In this document: positions 52,926-60,925 of the stretch, piece after piece
Layout of the letters: every line of letters begins with the position of its first letter
Position numbering within the stretch: the first letter of the stretch is position 1
From: DQWO01 sp964478545
Lineage (GTDB): Bacteria > Desulfobacterota > Anaeroferrophillalia > Anaeroferrophillales > Anaeroferrophillaceae
Assembly: GCA_964478545.1 (NCBI GenBank)
Contig: CAYZIS010000011.1
Coordinates: 16,639 to 80,638, forward strand
Direction: 5' to 3'
Length of the DNA stretch: 64,000 bases
Made by a program: the position numbers and the translations under genes
Notes under the pieces: generated by a model
Told to the model about the DNA's origin: nothing
What the model saw: the letters and a program-made list of their open reading frames with translations, nothing else
The model's database searches: none

Positions 52926-52957
52926 AGGAGGCTGGGGAAACCTTGCCTCCTTTTTTA
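52926..52957 (+). terminator. Rho-independent terminator after the carboxyltransferase gene
   Basis: AGGAGGC, inner GGGAAACC part, GCCTCCT, then TTTTTTA. It lies 30 bases after the stop. Confidence 0.85.
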
Positions 52958-52999
52958 TTAGCATTTAATTTGAGCCTACCTTGGATATGACAGGAAATT

Positions 53000-53524
53000 A
53001 TGCGGATAGCCATTGACGGATATAACCTGATTGCGGCCATTGCCGGCAGCTTCCTTAACTTGCTTGATCTGGAAGCTGAACGGGAAAGCCTGATCGGCAT
53101 GCTGGCTGATTATCGTTCCTGCCGTCGGCATGTGGTGGAAGTGGTTTTTGATGGCTGGCAGGTTGCAGGGGGTGGAGTTCGAAGCGGTCAGCAGCAGGGA
53201 ATAAAGATTGTCTTTTCTCCCTTGGGCATGAAGGCTGATTTGGTTTTGCTGCGCTTGGCTGAAAAATATGGCTCCGGGCTGACGGTAGTGACCGATGATG
53301 GTGAGCTGTGTCATAAAGTTCAGCGGCATCATGCCGTGACCATAGGATCTTTGGAATTTTATGATCAGATGATGGTCGCGGTTATGGCTAAGGAAAAAGG
53401 GCTTACCGGTGAAGATGATGATATGGATGATCGTCGACAGACCAAGAGCACGAAAAAGAAAGGTAATCCCAGGCGTTTATCCCGCAAAGAGAGGCAGAAA
53501 GCCAAGCGGATTAAATCATTATAG
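53000..53524 (+). CDS. NYN-domain (YacP-like) putative ribonuclease
   Basis: 174 residues. The PIN-like NYN fold is indicated by MRIAIDGYNLIAAI at the start, VEVVFDG (second Asp) and GLTVVTDDGELCHKV (third acidic cluster), positions that form the metal site in this family. The C-terminal 40 residues are very basic (KSTKKKGNPRRLSRKERQKA), suggesting RNA or ribosome binding. A relative in B. subtilis is YacP/Rae1, which cuts mRNA on the ribosome; the same function is only an inference here. Confidence 0.8.
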   Translation: MRIAIDGYNLIAAIAGSFLNLLDLEAERESLIGMLADYRSCRRHVVEVVFDGWQVAGGGVRSGQQQGIKIVFSPLGMKADLVLLRLAEKYGSGLTVVTDDGELCHKVQRHHAVTIGSLEFYDQMMVAVMAKEKGLTGEDDDMDDRRQTKSTKKKGNPRRLSRKERQKAKRIKSL

Positions 53525-53534
53525 TAGCTTCAAG

Positions 53535-54119
53535 TCAGAAGAATTTCGGTTCCTGTTCCTCAAGTAGTCGCTTCAGGTTCTCCCAGTGTTTATATATTGT
53601 CAGGATGGCAATAACAAGAGCAATAAGGACATATGCTTTAGGGTAGTTCAACAGGCAAATGCAGACAGGAAGGGTCAGGGCGGCTATCAGGGAGCCAACT
53701 GAAACGATGCGTACAGCCAGCATTATCGTCGCGAATAAAAGGATTTCAATGGCAATCGCCCATGGCGTCAGGACCAGGAAGATGCCCAGGGCGGTAGCAA
53801 TCCCTTTCCCTCCTTTAAATCCTAGGAAAACCGGATAGAGATGGCCAAGGAAAGCTGTCAGGCCGGCTAGTCCGGCAATATATGGTGCGTCAGGAGCCAG
53901 CCATAGCCCTGCCAGAGCAGGCACAGCCCCTTTTAGAGCATCGCCGATCAGGGTGATTAAACCAGCTTTTTTACCGCTTACACGACTGATGTTGGTGGCG
54001 CCTATATTACCGCTTCCCTGTAGCCTGGGGTCAGGGGTTCCCATGAATTTGCTGACCAGGATGCCACAGGGGATTGATCCTGCCAGGTAGGCTGCTATGA
54101 GCAGCAAAAAGTTGATCAC
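53535..54119 (-). CDS. plsY: Acyl-phosphate:glycerol-3-phosphate acyltransferase
   Basis: First acylation of phospholipid synthesis, using acyl phosphate. 194 residues with five membrane helices and the three conserved loops: GSIPCGILVSK, GSGNIGATN and GFKGGKGIAT. Last gene of the queD-folE2-plsY minus-strand run; it overlaps folE2 by 4 bases, so it is co-transcribed although the function differs. Confidence 0.95.
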   Translation of the reverse strand: MINFLLLIAAYLAGSIPCGILVSKFMGTPDPRLQGSGNIGATNISRVSGKKAGLITLIGDALKGAVPALAGLWLAPDAPYIAGLAGLTAFLGHLYPVFLGFKGGKGIATALGIFLVLTPWAIAIEILLFATIMLAVRIVSVGSLIAALTLPVCICLLNYPKAYVLIALVIAILTIYKHWENLKRLLEEQEPKFF

Positions 54120-54889
54120 AGATATTTCTCAACAAAAGCATAGGCGTTGTGATTATGGATGCTTTCCATATTCTCAGCTTCAACGGTGAACCAGATTATA
54201 TTCTGATCCTGCAACAGCAGGCTGGCAATATCCCGCACCATATCTTCCACGAACATGGGGTGTGCATAGGCCCTTTCGGTCACATATTTTTCATCGGGCC
54301 TTTTGAGTAGAGGGAAAATGTCACAACTGGCTGTATTTTCGATGAGCTTAATCATGTCTTCAATCCAGACAAATTCTTTAAAGCTGAAGTTTACCGTTAC
54401 CGTGCTGCGCTGATTATGGGCTCCTGCGTCACTGATGGCTTTGGAGCAGGGGCAGAGGCTGGTAACCGGAACTTTAACCTGAACCCTGAACTCCAACTTA
54501 TCTGAGGTGAGGCTGCCGGAAAACTTGCAATGATAAATCATTTTGCTTTTAGCCCGGCTGATGGGGGCCTTTTTATCAATGAAATAAGGGAATGAAATTT
54601 CAAGGTGGGCTGATTCGGCCTCAAGGTGATTCCTGATTTCTTCCAGAATGGTAGGAAACATATTGATGTCGATTTTATTATGGTATTGATTGAGAACTTC
54701 AACAAACCGGCTCATGTGCGTCCCTTTGAAATGCTGGGGCAGGCTGACATACATGTTGAAGTCACCGATGGTATGCTGAACGCCAAAGGTTTTATCAAGA
54801 ACCTGAATAGGGTACTGAATGCCTTTAACCCCTACCTTGTTGATATCAATCTGTCGATGGTCTGATTGCCGTTGAACGTCTTCGATCAT
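54116..54889 (-). CDS. folE2: GTP cyclohydrolase I, FolE2 type
   Basis: Makes 7,8-dihydroneopterin triphosphate from GTP, the first step of folate and queuosine synthesis. The 257-residue protein has SLCPCSKAISDAGAHNQRS with the metal-binding Cys of the type IB (metal-promiscuous) family, and FPYFIDKKAPIS. FolE2 is used by many bacteria instead of zinc-dependent FolE. The ATG is next to the stop of queD, so the pair would pass product directly to QueD. Confidence 0.95.
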   Translation of the reverse strand: MIEDVQRQSDHRQIDINKVGVKGIQYPIQVLDKTFGVQHTIGDFNMYVSLPQHFKGTHMSRFVEVLNQYHNKIDINMFPTILEEIRNHLEAESAHLEISFPYFIDKKAPISRAKSKMIYHCKFSGSLTSDKLEFRVQVKVPVTSLCPCSKAISDAGAHNQRSTVTVNFSFKEFVWIEDMIKLIENTASCDIFPLLKRPDEKYVTERAYAHPMFVEDMVRDIASLLLQDQNIIWFTVEAENMESIHNHNAYAFVEKYL

Positions 54890-55264
54890 TTAATCTCTCA
54901 TATAGCTTGCTGCTGCCCGTTCAGATTCCCAGGCAGTGATTTTGTAAACAGAAACATGCTGATCTGCCAATCTTTTTTCGAGCTCAGTAAATATATGCCG
55001 GGCAATGAGTTCCGAAGAAGGGCTCTGCCCGGCAAATGCAGGGTGTTCATTAAGATAGCAGTGATCCAGGGATTGTATGATTGCTCCGGTATGATTCTTG
55101 AGGATTTTGAAATCAAGCAGCATGCCACTTTTATCCAGCCCGTCACCGCGGACTATAACTTCAATTTTCCAGTTATGACCATGGAGCTTTTCGCACTGGC
55201 CGCAATAGTTCAGCAGGTTGTGAGCGGCAGCAAAGAAAGTTTCAATTTTCAATTCATAGGCCAT
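54890..55264 (-). CDS. queD: 6-carboxy-5,6,7,8-tetrahydropterin synthase (QueD/PTPS family)
   Basis: Converts dihydroneopterin triphosphate to 6-carboxytetrahydropterin on the way to queuosine. 124 residues from the ATG at 55264, which has AAGGAGAG upstream; a longer frame from 55312 has no extra homology. Zinc ligands: AAAHNL and LHGHNW; the catalytic Cys precedes in CEKLHGH. Directly followed by folE2. The PTPS-III variant that feeds folate has a Glu in place of this Cys, so QueD is favoured. Confidence 0.88.
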   Translation of the reverse strand: MAYELKIETFFAAAHNLLNYCGQCEKLHGHNWKIEVIVRGDGLDKSGMLLDFKILKNHTGAIIQSLDHCYLNEHPAFAGQSPSSELIARHIFTELEKRLADQHVSVYKITAWESERAAASYMRD

Positions 55265-55482
55265 GTGCAAGCCTCTCTCCTTAAAGTAATTTGAATAATC
55301 TTCGAAAAACAAAAGTCCTTTTATCTATAGTGCAAATGGATCATTTTTGTCAATAGTATAGCTTCCTGATTAAATGAGAGTAATGGGGAGGAAAAACAAG
55401 TATTTTAAACAAATATTGAAAAAATAAATGAATTTTTATCTCTGGTATGCACATTTCTTGATTATTTCATTATAAATGATGT

Positions 55483-55510
55483 TTGCTATCTTGAGGGAAT
55501 ATGTTATATT
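55483..55510 (+). promoter_or_regulatory. rpoH promoter
   Basis: TTGCTA (55483-55488) and TATATT (55505-55510) with a 16-base spacer, 53 bases before the rpoH ATG. Its -10 touches the CIRCE operator. Confidence 0.7.
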
Positions 55511-55535
55511 GGCACTCATGCAATACGAGTGCTAA
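55509..55535. promoter_or_regulatory. CIRCE operator (HrcA site) at rpoH
   Basis: TTGGCACTC-N9-GAGTGCTAA. This matches the CIRCE consensus (TTAGCACTC-N9-GAGTGCTAA) with a single mismatch and the exact spacing. It overlaps the -10 and start site of rpoH, so HrcA bound here would repress transcription and heat would relieve it. CIRCE usually governs groE or dnaK; here it is on the heat-shock sigma factor itself. No hrcA gene is in the window. Confidence 0.93.
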
Positions 55536-55562
55536 CAATCTTTATGAGGATGAGGTGATAAA

Positions 55563-56423
55563 ATGACTAACAATACTCAGTTGATTCCTGTAACCAACTC
55601 GTTCTCTCGCTACATGACGGAAATAAAACGCTTTCCGCTGCTTAAGCCTGAGGAGGAGCGAACGCTTGCCTCCCAATATCATGATCATGGAGACCTTGAA
55701 GCTGCACATAAGCTGGTTGTCAGTAATTTACGTTTCGTGGTTAAAATAGTTTCTGAATATAGTGGCTATCGGATGAAGAAAATGGACTTGATCCAGGAAG
55801 GCAACCTGGGTTTGATGACCGCCGTAAAAAAATTTAATCCTGAGCGGGGTTACCGGCTGATTTCTTACGCCGTTTGGTGGATACGGGCTTATATCCAGGA
55901 TTACATTATGCGGTCATGGAGCCTGGTGAAAATTGGGACAACTCAACTGCAAAAACGTTTGTTTTACAAACTTTCCAAGATCAAAGGGCTGCTGAATGGG
56001 GATGAGGTTGACCGTGAAGCCATGCATGCACTCATGGATGGCCAGGAAGACGATGAAAAAGTCCGGGCCCTCTGCGAGCGGCTCAGCCAGCGGGATCTTT
56101 CGCTTTTTCGAACCATTAACGATGGAGATACAACCTATATGGATATGCTGGTTTCCGATGATAATCAGGAGAAAGCCTTAATTGATCTGGATGAACAGCA
56201 GATGTTGCAGGAGAAGGTCAGAGAGTCGTTGTCTGTGCTTACCAGTCGTGAACGGCAGGTTGTTGAAGGGCGGTTTTTTTCTGGTTCAGCAAAAACATTG
56301 CAGAAAGTCGGAGATAGTTTGGGGATTTCCCGTGAACGGGTCAGACAGCTGGAAAATAATGCAAAAAAGAAATTAAAAAAATATCTGAAAGTTGAATTGG
56401 ATGATTTATCGCTGGCGGCTTGA
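55563..56423 (+). CDS. rpoH: RNA polymerase heat-shock sigma factor (sigma-32)
   Basis: 286 residues with region 2 (LVVSNLRFVVKIVSEYSGY, DLIQEGNLGLMTAVKKF, ISYAVWWIRAYIQDYIMR), the RpoH box within the ISYAVWWIRAYI part and after (MRSWSLVKIGTTQLQKRLF-type), and region 4 (LTSRERQVVEGRFF then GDSLGISRERVRQLE). Region 1.1 is absent, as in RpoH. It has its own promoter with a CIRCE site. A strong hairpin follows. Confidence 0.95.
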   Translation: MTNNTQLIPVTNSFSRYMTEIKRFPLLKPEEERTLASQYHDHGDLEAAHKLVVSNLRFVVKIVSEYSGYRMKKMDLIQEGNLGLMTAVKKFNPERGYRLISYAVWWIRAYIQDYIMRSWSLVKIGTTQLQKRLFYKLSKIKGLLNGDEVDREAMHALMDGQEDDEKVRALCERLSQRDLSLFRTINDGDTTYMDMLVSDDNQEKALIDLDEQQMLQEKVRESLSVLTSRERQVVEGRFFSGSAKTLQKVGDSLGISRERVRQLENNAKKKLKKYLKVELDDLSLAA

Positions 56424-56475
56424 AGATATCGCTGAAAATGTTGAGTTAAGAGTTCACGCAAAAATGAATGAGGAG

Positions 56476-56516
56476 ATAAGAGCCGGTCAGTAAGACCGGC
56501 TCTTATGGTTTTAGGC
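56476..56516 (+). terminator. Perfect hairpin after rpoH, probable terminator
   Basis: ATAAGAGCCGGTC, loop AGTAA, GACCGGCTCTTAT: a perfect 13-bp stem followed by GGTTTTAG, 52 bases after the rpoH stop. The T-run is short, so it may be a weak terminator or a bidirectional one. Confidence 0.7.
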
Positions 56517-56567
56517 CAAGCCGAAAAATAGCTTGTTTGGTGGTTGTAAATCGGCTAAAATGAAAAT

Positions 56568-57566
56568 ATGTTGACCTTGGCAATAGAAACTTCCTGCGAT
56601 GATACCTGTGCCGCGGTCCTGGAGCAAGGCAGCGAAATCCGTTCCAATATTATTTCAAGCCAGATTGATGTCCATCGGCGTTATGGTGGTGTGGTTCCCG
56701 AACTTGCGTCGCGTCAGCACCTGGAAAATATTGACTGGGTGGTAAGGCAGGCACTGAAAGAGGCAGATGCCACTCTGGCTGAAATAGGTCGTATCTGTGT
56801 TACTTGTGGTCCTGGCTTGGTGGGTTCTTTGCTGGTTGGCATTTCCTACGCAAAATCGCTGGCTTTTGCCCGACAACTGCCGCTGGTCGGGGTCAATCAC
56901 GTGGAAGGCCATCTCATGTCACCGCTGTTGGTTAACGACCGGCTGGGTTTTCCTTTTGTTGGTCTGGTGGTTTCGGGTGGGCACACCAGTCTTTATCTGG
57001 TGCGCGAATGGCACGATTATCAGCTGTTGGGGCGAACCATTGATGATGCCGCCGGCGAAGCGTTCGATAAAGTAGCCAAAATGATGAATCTGGGTTATCC
57101 GGGAGGGCCGGTGATTGAGCGGTTGGCGAAGCAGGGTGATCCCCGGGCCATAAAGTTTCCCCGTGCTTATATGGGGGTTGATTCGCTGGATTTTAGTTTT
57201 AGCGGCCTGAAAACATCAGTTCGTACATTTTTGGAAAAGAATGAATCCGTGCTTCCAGAGATTATTCCTGACGTTGCGGCCTCCTTTCAGGCTGCGGTTG
57301 CCGATGTTTTAACCCGTAAAGCACTGAAAGCCACTGAAATGTTTGGAGTTTCGTCCATTGCTATGGCCGGCGGTGTTTCGTGTAACTTTGCCATCCGCGA
57401 TAATTTGATGCAGGCAGCGGGTAACCGGGGCATTGAATTATATGCAGTTCCTCCGGTTCTTTGTACTGATAATGCGGTGATGATTGGGCAGGTGGGTTTC
57501 CGTCTGTTTCAACAAGGTCAAAGGAATGACTTGCGTCTCAATGCTTCTTCCCGCCTGCGATTATGA
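56568..57566 (+). CDS. tsaD: tRNA N6-adenosine threonylcarbamoyltransferase
   Basis: Transfers threonylcarbamoyl to A37 of tRNAs that read ANN codons. The 332-residue ASKHA protein has AIETSCDDTCAAVL, the iron-binding VNHVEGHL, VSGGHTSLYLV, and DDAAGEAFDKVAKMM. The partner TsaB is at 41148. A DUF2062 gene overlaps its 3' end by 4 bases. Full length. Confidence 0.97.
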   Translation: MLTLAIETSCDDTCAAVLEQGSEIRSNIISSQIDVHRRYGGVVPELASRQHLENIDWVVRQALKEADATLAEIGRICVTCGPGLVGSLLVGISYAKSLAFARQLPLVGVNHVEGHLMSPLLVNDRLGFPFVGLVVSGGHTSLYLVREWHDYQLLGRTIDDAAGEAFDKVAKMMNLGYPGGPVIERLAKQGDPRAIKFPRAYMGVDSLDFSFSGLKTSVRTFLEKNESVLPEIIPDVAASFQAAVADVLTRKALKATEMFGVSSIAMAGGVSCNFAIRDNLMQAAGNRGIELYAVPPVLCTDNAVMIGQVGFRLFQQGQRNDLRLNASSRLRL

Positions 57567-58030
57567 AAAAGAAAAAAAAGCCTGACATCCGCTCAATGAT
57601 CAGAATGTTGCTGGGGAACAGTGATAATTCGGCGACCATAGCCCGCGGCTTTTCTGTGGGTATCTTTGTTGCTTTCTCCCCTTTCCTGGGTCTGCATACT
57701 GTTCTGGCTATCTCCCTGGCTTTCCTGGTGCGTGGAAATCGCCTGGCTTCCTTGCTGGCCAGCTGGATATGTAACCCACTGACCATGATTCCCATTCTTT
57801 ACTTTGACTTCAAGGTTGGAGAAATACTTTTGTCTTCTACTATTCCTTTTCCTAATGATATTCATACACTAAAGGATATTATTTATGCCGGCAGCCAGGT
57901 TGCCTGGCCGTTGTTGGTCGGTGGCCATTTGATTGGTCTGGTGCTGGGTCTTGCCAGCTTCCCTATTGTTGACTATCTGGTTGCTTACCTGCGGCGGGAT
58001 CAGAAAGAGACTAGACCGAAAGGAGATTGA
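57563..58030 (+). CDS. DUF2062 membrane protein
   Basis: 155 residues with three membrane helices. The DUF2062 signature is GFSVGIFVAFSPFLGLHTVL and the WICNPLTMIPILYF turn. Members sit near glycosyltransferase, tsaD or lipid genes, and their function is not known. It starts inside the last codon of tsaD (ATGA) and ends 40 bases before rsmA, suggesting a three-gene unit. Confidence 0.85.
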   Translation: MKKKKKPDIRSMIRMLLGNSDNSATIARGFSVGIFVAFSPFLGLHTVLAISLAFLVRGNRLASLLASWICNPLTMIPILYFDFKVGEILLSSTIPFPNDIHTLKDIIYAGSQVAWPLLVGGHLIGLVLGLASFPIVDYLVAYLRRDQKETRPKGD

Positions 58031-58070
58031 TCGGTGAAACAATGTTGATAGTTTCCGAGGATTATTAATA

Positions 58071-58898
58071 ATGTACCGGTTTAAAAAAAAACTGGGCCAA
58101 AATTTTCTCCATGACACCAATATTGCCCGAAAGATTATTGATTTGGCAGCGTTGGAAGCAGGTGAGCCGGTTTTTGAAATTGGTCCTGGCAATGGTTTTT
58201 TAACCGCTTTTCTCCTGCAGACGGAAAGGATGGTAACGGCGATTGAAACCGATGCGGATCTGCTGCCTGATCTTCGGCAGCGGTTTTCTACTTGCCAGAC
58301 AAATGAATTTAATCTGGTCCATGGGGATGTGCTCAAATGTAACCTGGAGGATGAACTTGGTGATATTTATCAGCAGCATGGAAAAATCTGTGTGGTTGCC
58401 AACATTCCCTATCAGATAACCACCCCGATTATTTTTTTACTGATTCGCTATCGTCATCTTTTTTCCCGGGCCGTCTTAATGATGCAGGAAGAAGTTGCTG
58501 CCAGGATTCTGGCGGTTCCAGGCAGCAAGTCATATGGTCGTCTGTCTATTATGACTTCATTATTTTGTCAGACAATGTCCGGATTTACGGTATCACCCAG
58601 CTGTTTTTATCCTCAGCCCCGGGTCTGGTCGAGGGTTGTTTCACTCAATTTTTTGTCTCAGCCATTCTGTCAGATCAGTAATGTGGCATGGCTGGGAGAT
58701 TTGGTTAAACGGTTGTTCAGTCAGCGGCGCAAAAAGATCATTAATCCGCTCTCCAACTGGAAATTAACTTTGGAACGTTCTCAACTGGCGGAATTCTTAC
58801 TACAGAACGGGTTTTCACCCGATTGCCGGGTCGAAACCATGACGGTAAGTGAGCTCTGCCGCCTGGCGGACTTGCTGATATCTTATACAAATCAGTAA
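58071..58898 (+). CDS. rsmA: 16S rRNA (adenine(1518)-N(6)/adenine(1519)-N(6))-dimethyltransferase
   Basis: Dimethylates two adenines at the 3' end of 16S rRNA (also known as KsgA). 275 residues: KKLGQNFLHDTNIARKI, the SAM motif VFEIGPGNGFLTAFLL, ETDADLLPDL, and the catalytic NIPYQITTPII. The C-terminal helical domain with LFSQRRKKI is present. No defects. Confidence 0.96.
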   Translation: MYRFKKKLGQNFLHDTNIARKIIDLAALEAGEPVFEIGPGNGFLTAFLLQTERMVTAIETDADLLPDLRQRFSTCQTNEFNLVHGDVLKCNLEDELGDIYQQHGKICVVANIPYQITTPIIFLLIRYRHLFSRAVLMMQEEVAARILAVPGSKSYGRLSIMTSLFCQTMSGFTVSPSCFYPQPRVWSRVVSLNFLSQPFCQISNVAWLGDLVKRLFSQRRKKIINPLSNWKLTLERSQLAEFLLQNGFSPDCRVETMTVSELCRLADLLISYTNQ

Positions 58899-59030
58899 TT
58901 ATTCTATTTGTCTGTCTTTACATTTTATGGGTTGGGTGCTATATACTCTTTTGGTAAAAACCTTGTTTTAGCTGGCTTTGAGCCGCAAAATAATTTCCAT
59001 TGAGTTGACGTGACACGAATATAAGGGAGA

Positions 59031-60773
59031 ATGCTGATGACCAGAGAGGAGATTCTGGATCTGGTTTCCAAAATGGATAATCTGCCCAGATTACCACAGG
59101 TCGCCATTAAACTGATGGAAATCAGTATGGATGACCAGACGTCAGCTAAGGATATTGCTGATATTGTGATGGAAGATCCCACAATTACTGCTTATCTGCT
59201 GAAGTTAATTAATTCACCCTTCTATGGTTTGCGGGAAAAAATTAGCACCGTTTCACACGGGATTGCACTTTTGGGTGTTGACGTGGTGAAAAATGTGGTT
59301 TTGAGCCTGGCGGTTCTTGATATTATGAAAAATAAGGCAGCCAATAATCCGGCTTTGCGTAATTATTGGGAACATTCACTCTATACCGCCATTGCTGCCC
59401 GTCTGTTTGCCCAGCAGATCGGCTATCCGGCGCCGGAAAAAGCTTTTATTGCCGGGCTGCTTGCTGATCTGGGTTCGTTGATTCTCTGGGGAATTGACCC
59501 CATACTTTATAAAAAAGTTCTGCGAAAAGATGATGGTGGTCGGGGTGACCGCAGCGCGGTTGAAAAAGCCTTTTATGGTCTTGATCACACGGAAGCCGGG
59601 ATGGCCCTGGCCCAAGTCTGGAATCTGCCGGAAGAGTATGTTGGGGTGATTTCCCTGCATCATAATCTTGATATTCTGGCCGATCTGGAAGACGAGACGA
59701 TCAAGACGCTTGGTGAGTTTGTGCATCTTGGTTCTGTGGTTGCGAGTATCTTTATTTTAGGGGAGGATGGGTTTAAGACCGGGTATCTAAAGTCCGTTGC
59801 CTTGTCCCTTTTCAGCCTTCAGGAAAAGGTCATTGATGCCCTGCTGCTGCGGTCCAGCCGGCAGTTGGAATCCCTGCTGGTGGATGCTGATCTGGGTCCT
59901 TTGAATAAAAAATCCTATTTCAAAATCCTCCAGGATTCCAATAAAAAACTGGGGGAAAATAATCTTAAACTTACCCGTTTACTCATGGAACATGAGCGGA
60001 TGAAGAAGGTCAGGGAAGAACTGCTGGCAATGGTTTCCGCGGATGTGAAGTCTTCTCTCTCCGCCATTATCGGCTATTCTTCTCATCTGTTAGATGATCT
60101 CCCGGCTAAACGTAGTGAACTTCTTCCTCAGCTGCAGGAAATATATAACAGTGGTAAGAAATCCCTGTCCATGATTAATGAGTGGACAAAACTGATGGAG
60201 ATGGAAGAGACGGATTTACAGGTTAGCCCGATCCGGGGAGATATGGGGCTGATGTTGACAGAATTTCTTGAAATGGTGGCTGAGCGGGTGCAAAAGAAGA
60301 GCATCAAAATTGCCCATGATTTTCATTTATCGATGCCATCATTCCCTTTTGATGAATATAAACTTGGACATGCCTTTATCAGCCTGCTGGAATTGGCGAT
60401 GATGCTTGCGGGGGAGGGTGGTGAAATATCCCTTAGTAGTGATGTGGTTACGGTTCCAGGCGAATCTCAGTCGCAGACTGGTCAAAAGCGGTTTTTTGAA
60501 TTATGTATTGCAGAGCATGGCACGGTGAGTGATGATTCCAAGCGGACAGCTTTGCGCTCAACCCTGAAACAGCCTGAGAAGATTACCCGGTTTTCCGATC
60601 ACCTTAATGATTCCGGGGTCTACCTGGCTCGTTCTATCATCAATTCCCATGGTAGCCAGGTGAAGATAGAATGGGGGCGTGAGGGGAATGCATCCTTTAT
60701 TGTCCAGTTGCCTATATCCTGGTCGTCAGAAACTCTCGATAATTCCGTTTCCGCGGTTTCCCCTGAGATTTGA
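59031..60773 (+). CDS. HDOD-domain protein with C-terminal histidine-kinase-like (pseudokinase) region
   Basis: 580 residues, no membrane helix. About 5-270 form an HDOD domain (MDNLPRLPQVAIKLMEIS, LIADLG-type ADLGSLILWGID). After a coiled coil (about 300-335), residues about 336-390 look like a HisKA dimerisation helix: LLAMVSADVKSSLSAIIGYS, where the usual SHELRTPL box has Ala instead of the phospho-acceptor His. The ATPase-like region (about 400-570) ends with ARSIINSHGSQVKIEW and FIVQLPISW, but the N-box reads SLLELAMMLA and the DxGxG box reads AEHGTVSD, both degenerate. It is therefore probably a sensor or scaffold without kinase activity. Confidence 0.82.
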   Translation: MLMTREEILDLVSKMDNLPRLPQVAIKLMEISMDDQTSAKDIADIVMEDPTITAYLLKLINSPFYGLREKISTVSHGIALLGVDVVKNVVLSLAVLDIMKNKAANNPALRNYWEHSLYTAIAARLFAQQIGYPAPEKAFIAGLLADLGSLILWGIDPILYKKVLRKDDGGRGDRSAVEKAFYGLDHTEAGMALAQVWNLPEEYVGVISLHHNLDILADLEDETIKTLGEFVHLGSVVASIFILGEDGFKTGYLKSVALSLFSLQEKVIDALLLRSSRQLESLLVDADLGPLNKKSYFKILQDSNKKLGENNLKLTRLLMEHERMKKVREELLAMVSADVKSSLSAIIGYSSHLLDDLPAKRSELLPQLQEIYNSGKKSLSMINEWTKLMEMEETDLQVSPIRGDMGLMLTEFLEMVAERVQKKSIKIAHDFHLSMPSFPFDEYKLGHAFISLLELAMMLAGEGGEISLSSDVVTVPGESQSQTGQKRFFELCIAEHGTVSDDSKRTALRSTLKQPEKITRFSDHLNDSGVYLARSIINSHGSQVKIEWGREGNASFIVQLPISWSSETLDNSVSAVSPEI

Positions 60774-60841
60774 GGCCCATTCCTGAAAGATATTTTCATA
60801 AGTCGGCATAGCTGGAACCAAAAAAAGATACTGGTTAATTG

Positions 60842-60894
60842 TGGGGACATGACCTTAATTATTGATGGTTTTTCAATAATTAAGTATCGTGTCC
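60842..60894. repeat. Long palindrome upstream of the PBP gene
   Basis: GGGGACATGACCTTAATTAT with TGA, and TCAATAATTAAGTATCGTGT with CCC, can form a stem of about 20 pairs with few mismatches and a 7-base loop. It lies 31 bases before the PBP ATG. It resembles REP-type units built on a GGGGACATGAC head. Transcribed from the left it could also act as a terminator, although no T-run follows. Confidence 0.65.
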
Positions 60895-60925
60895 CTTTAA
60901 TTCAGCGGCTTAAGTTTGTAATTGC

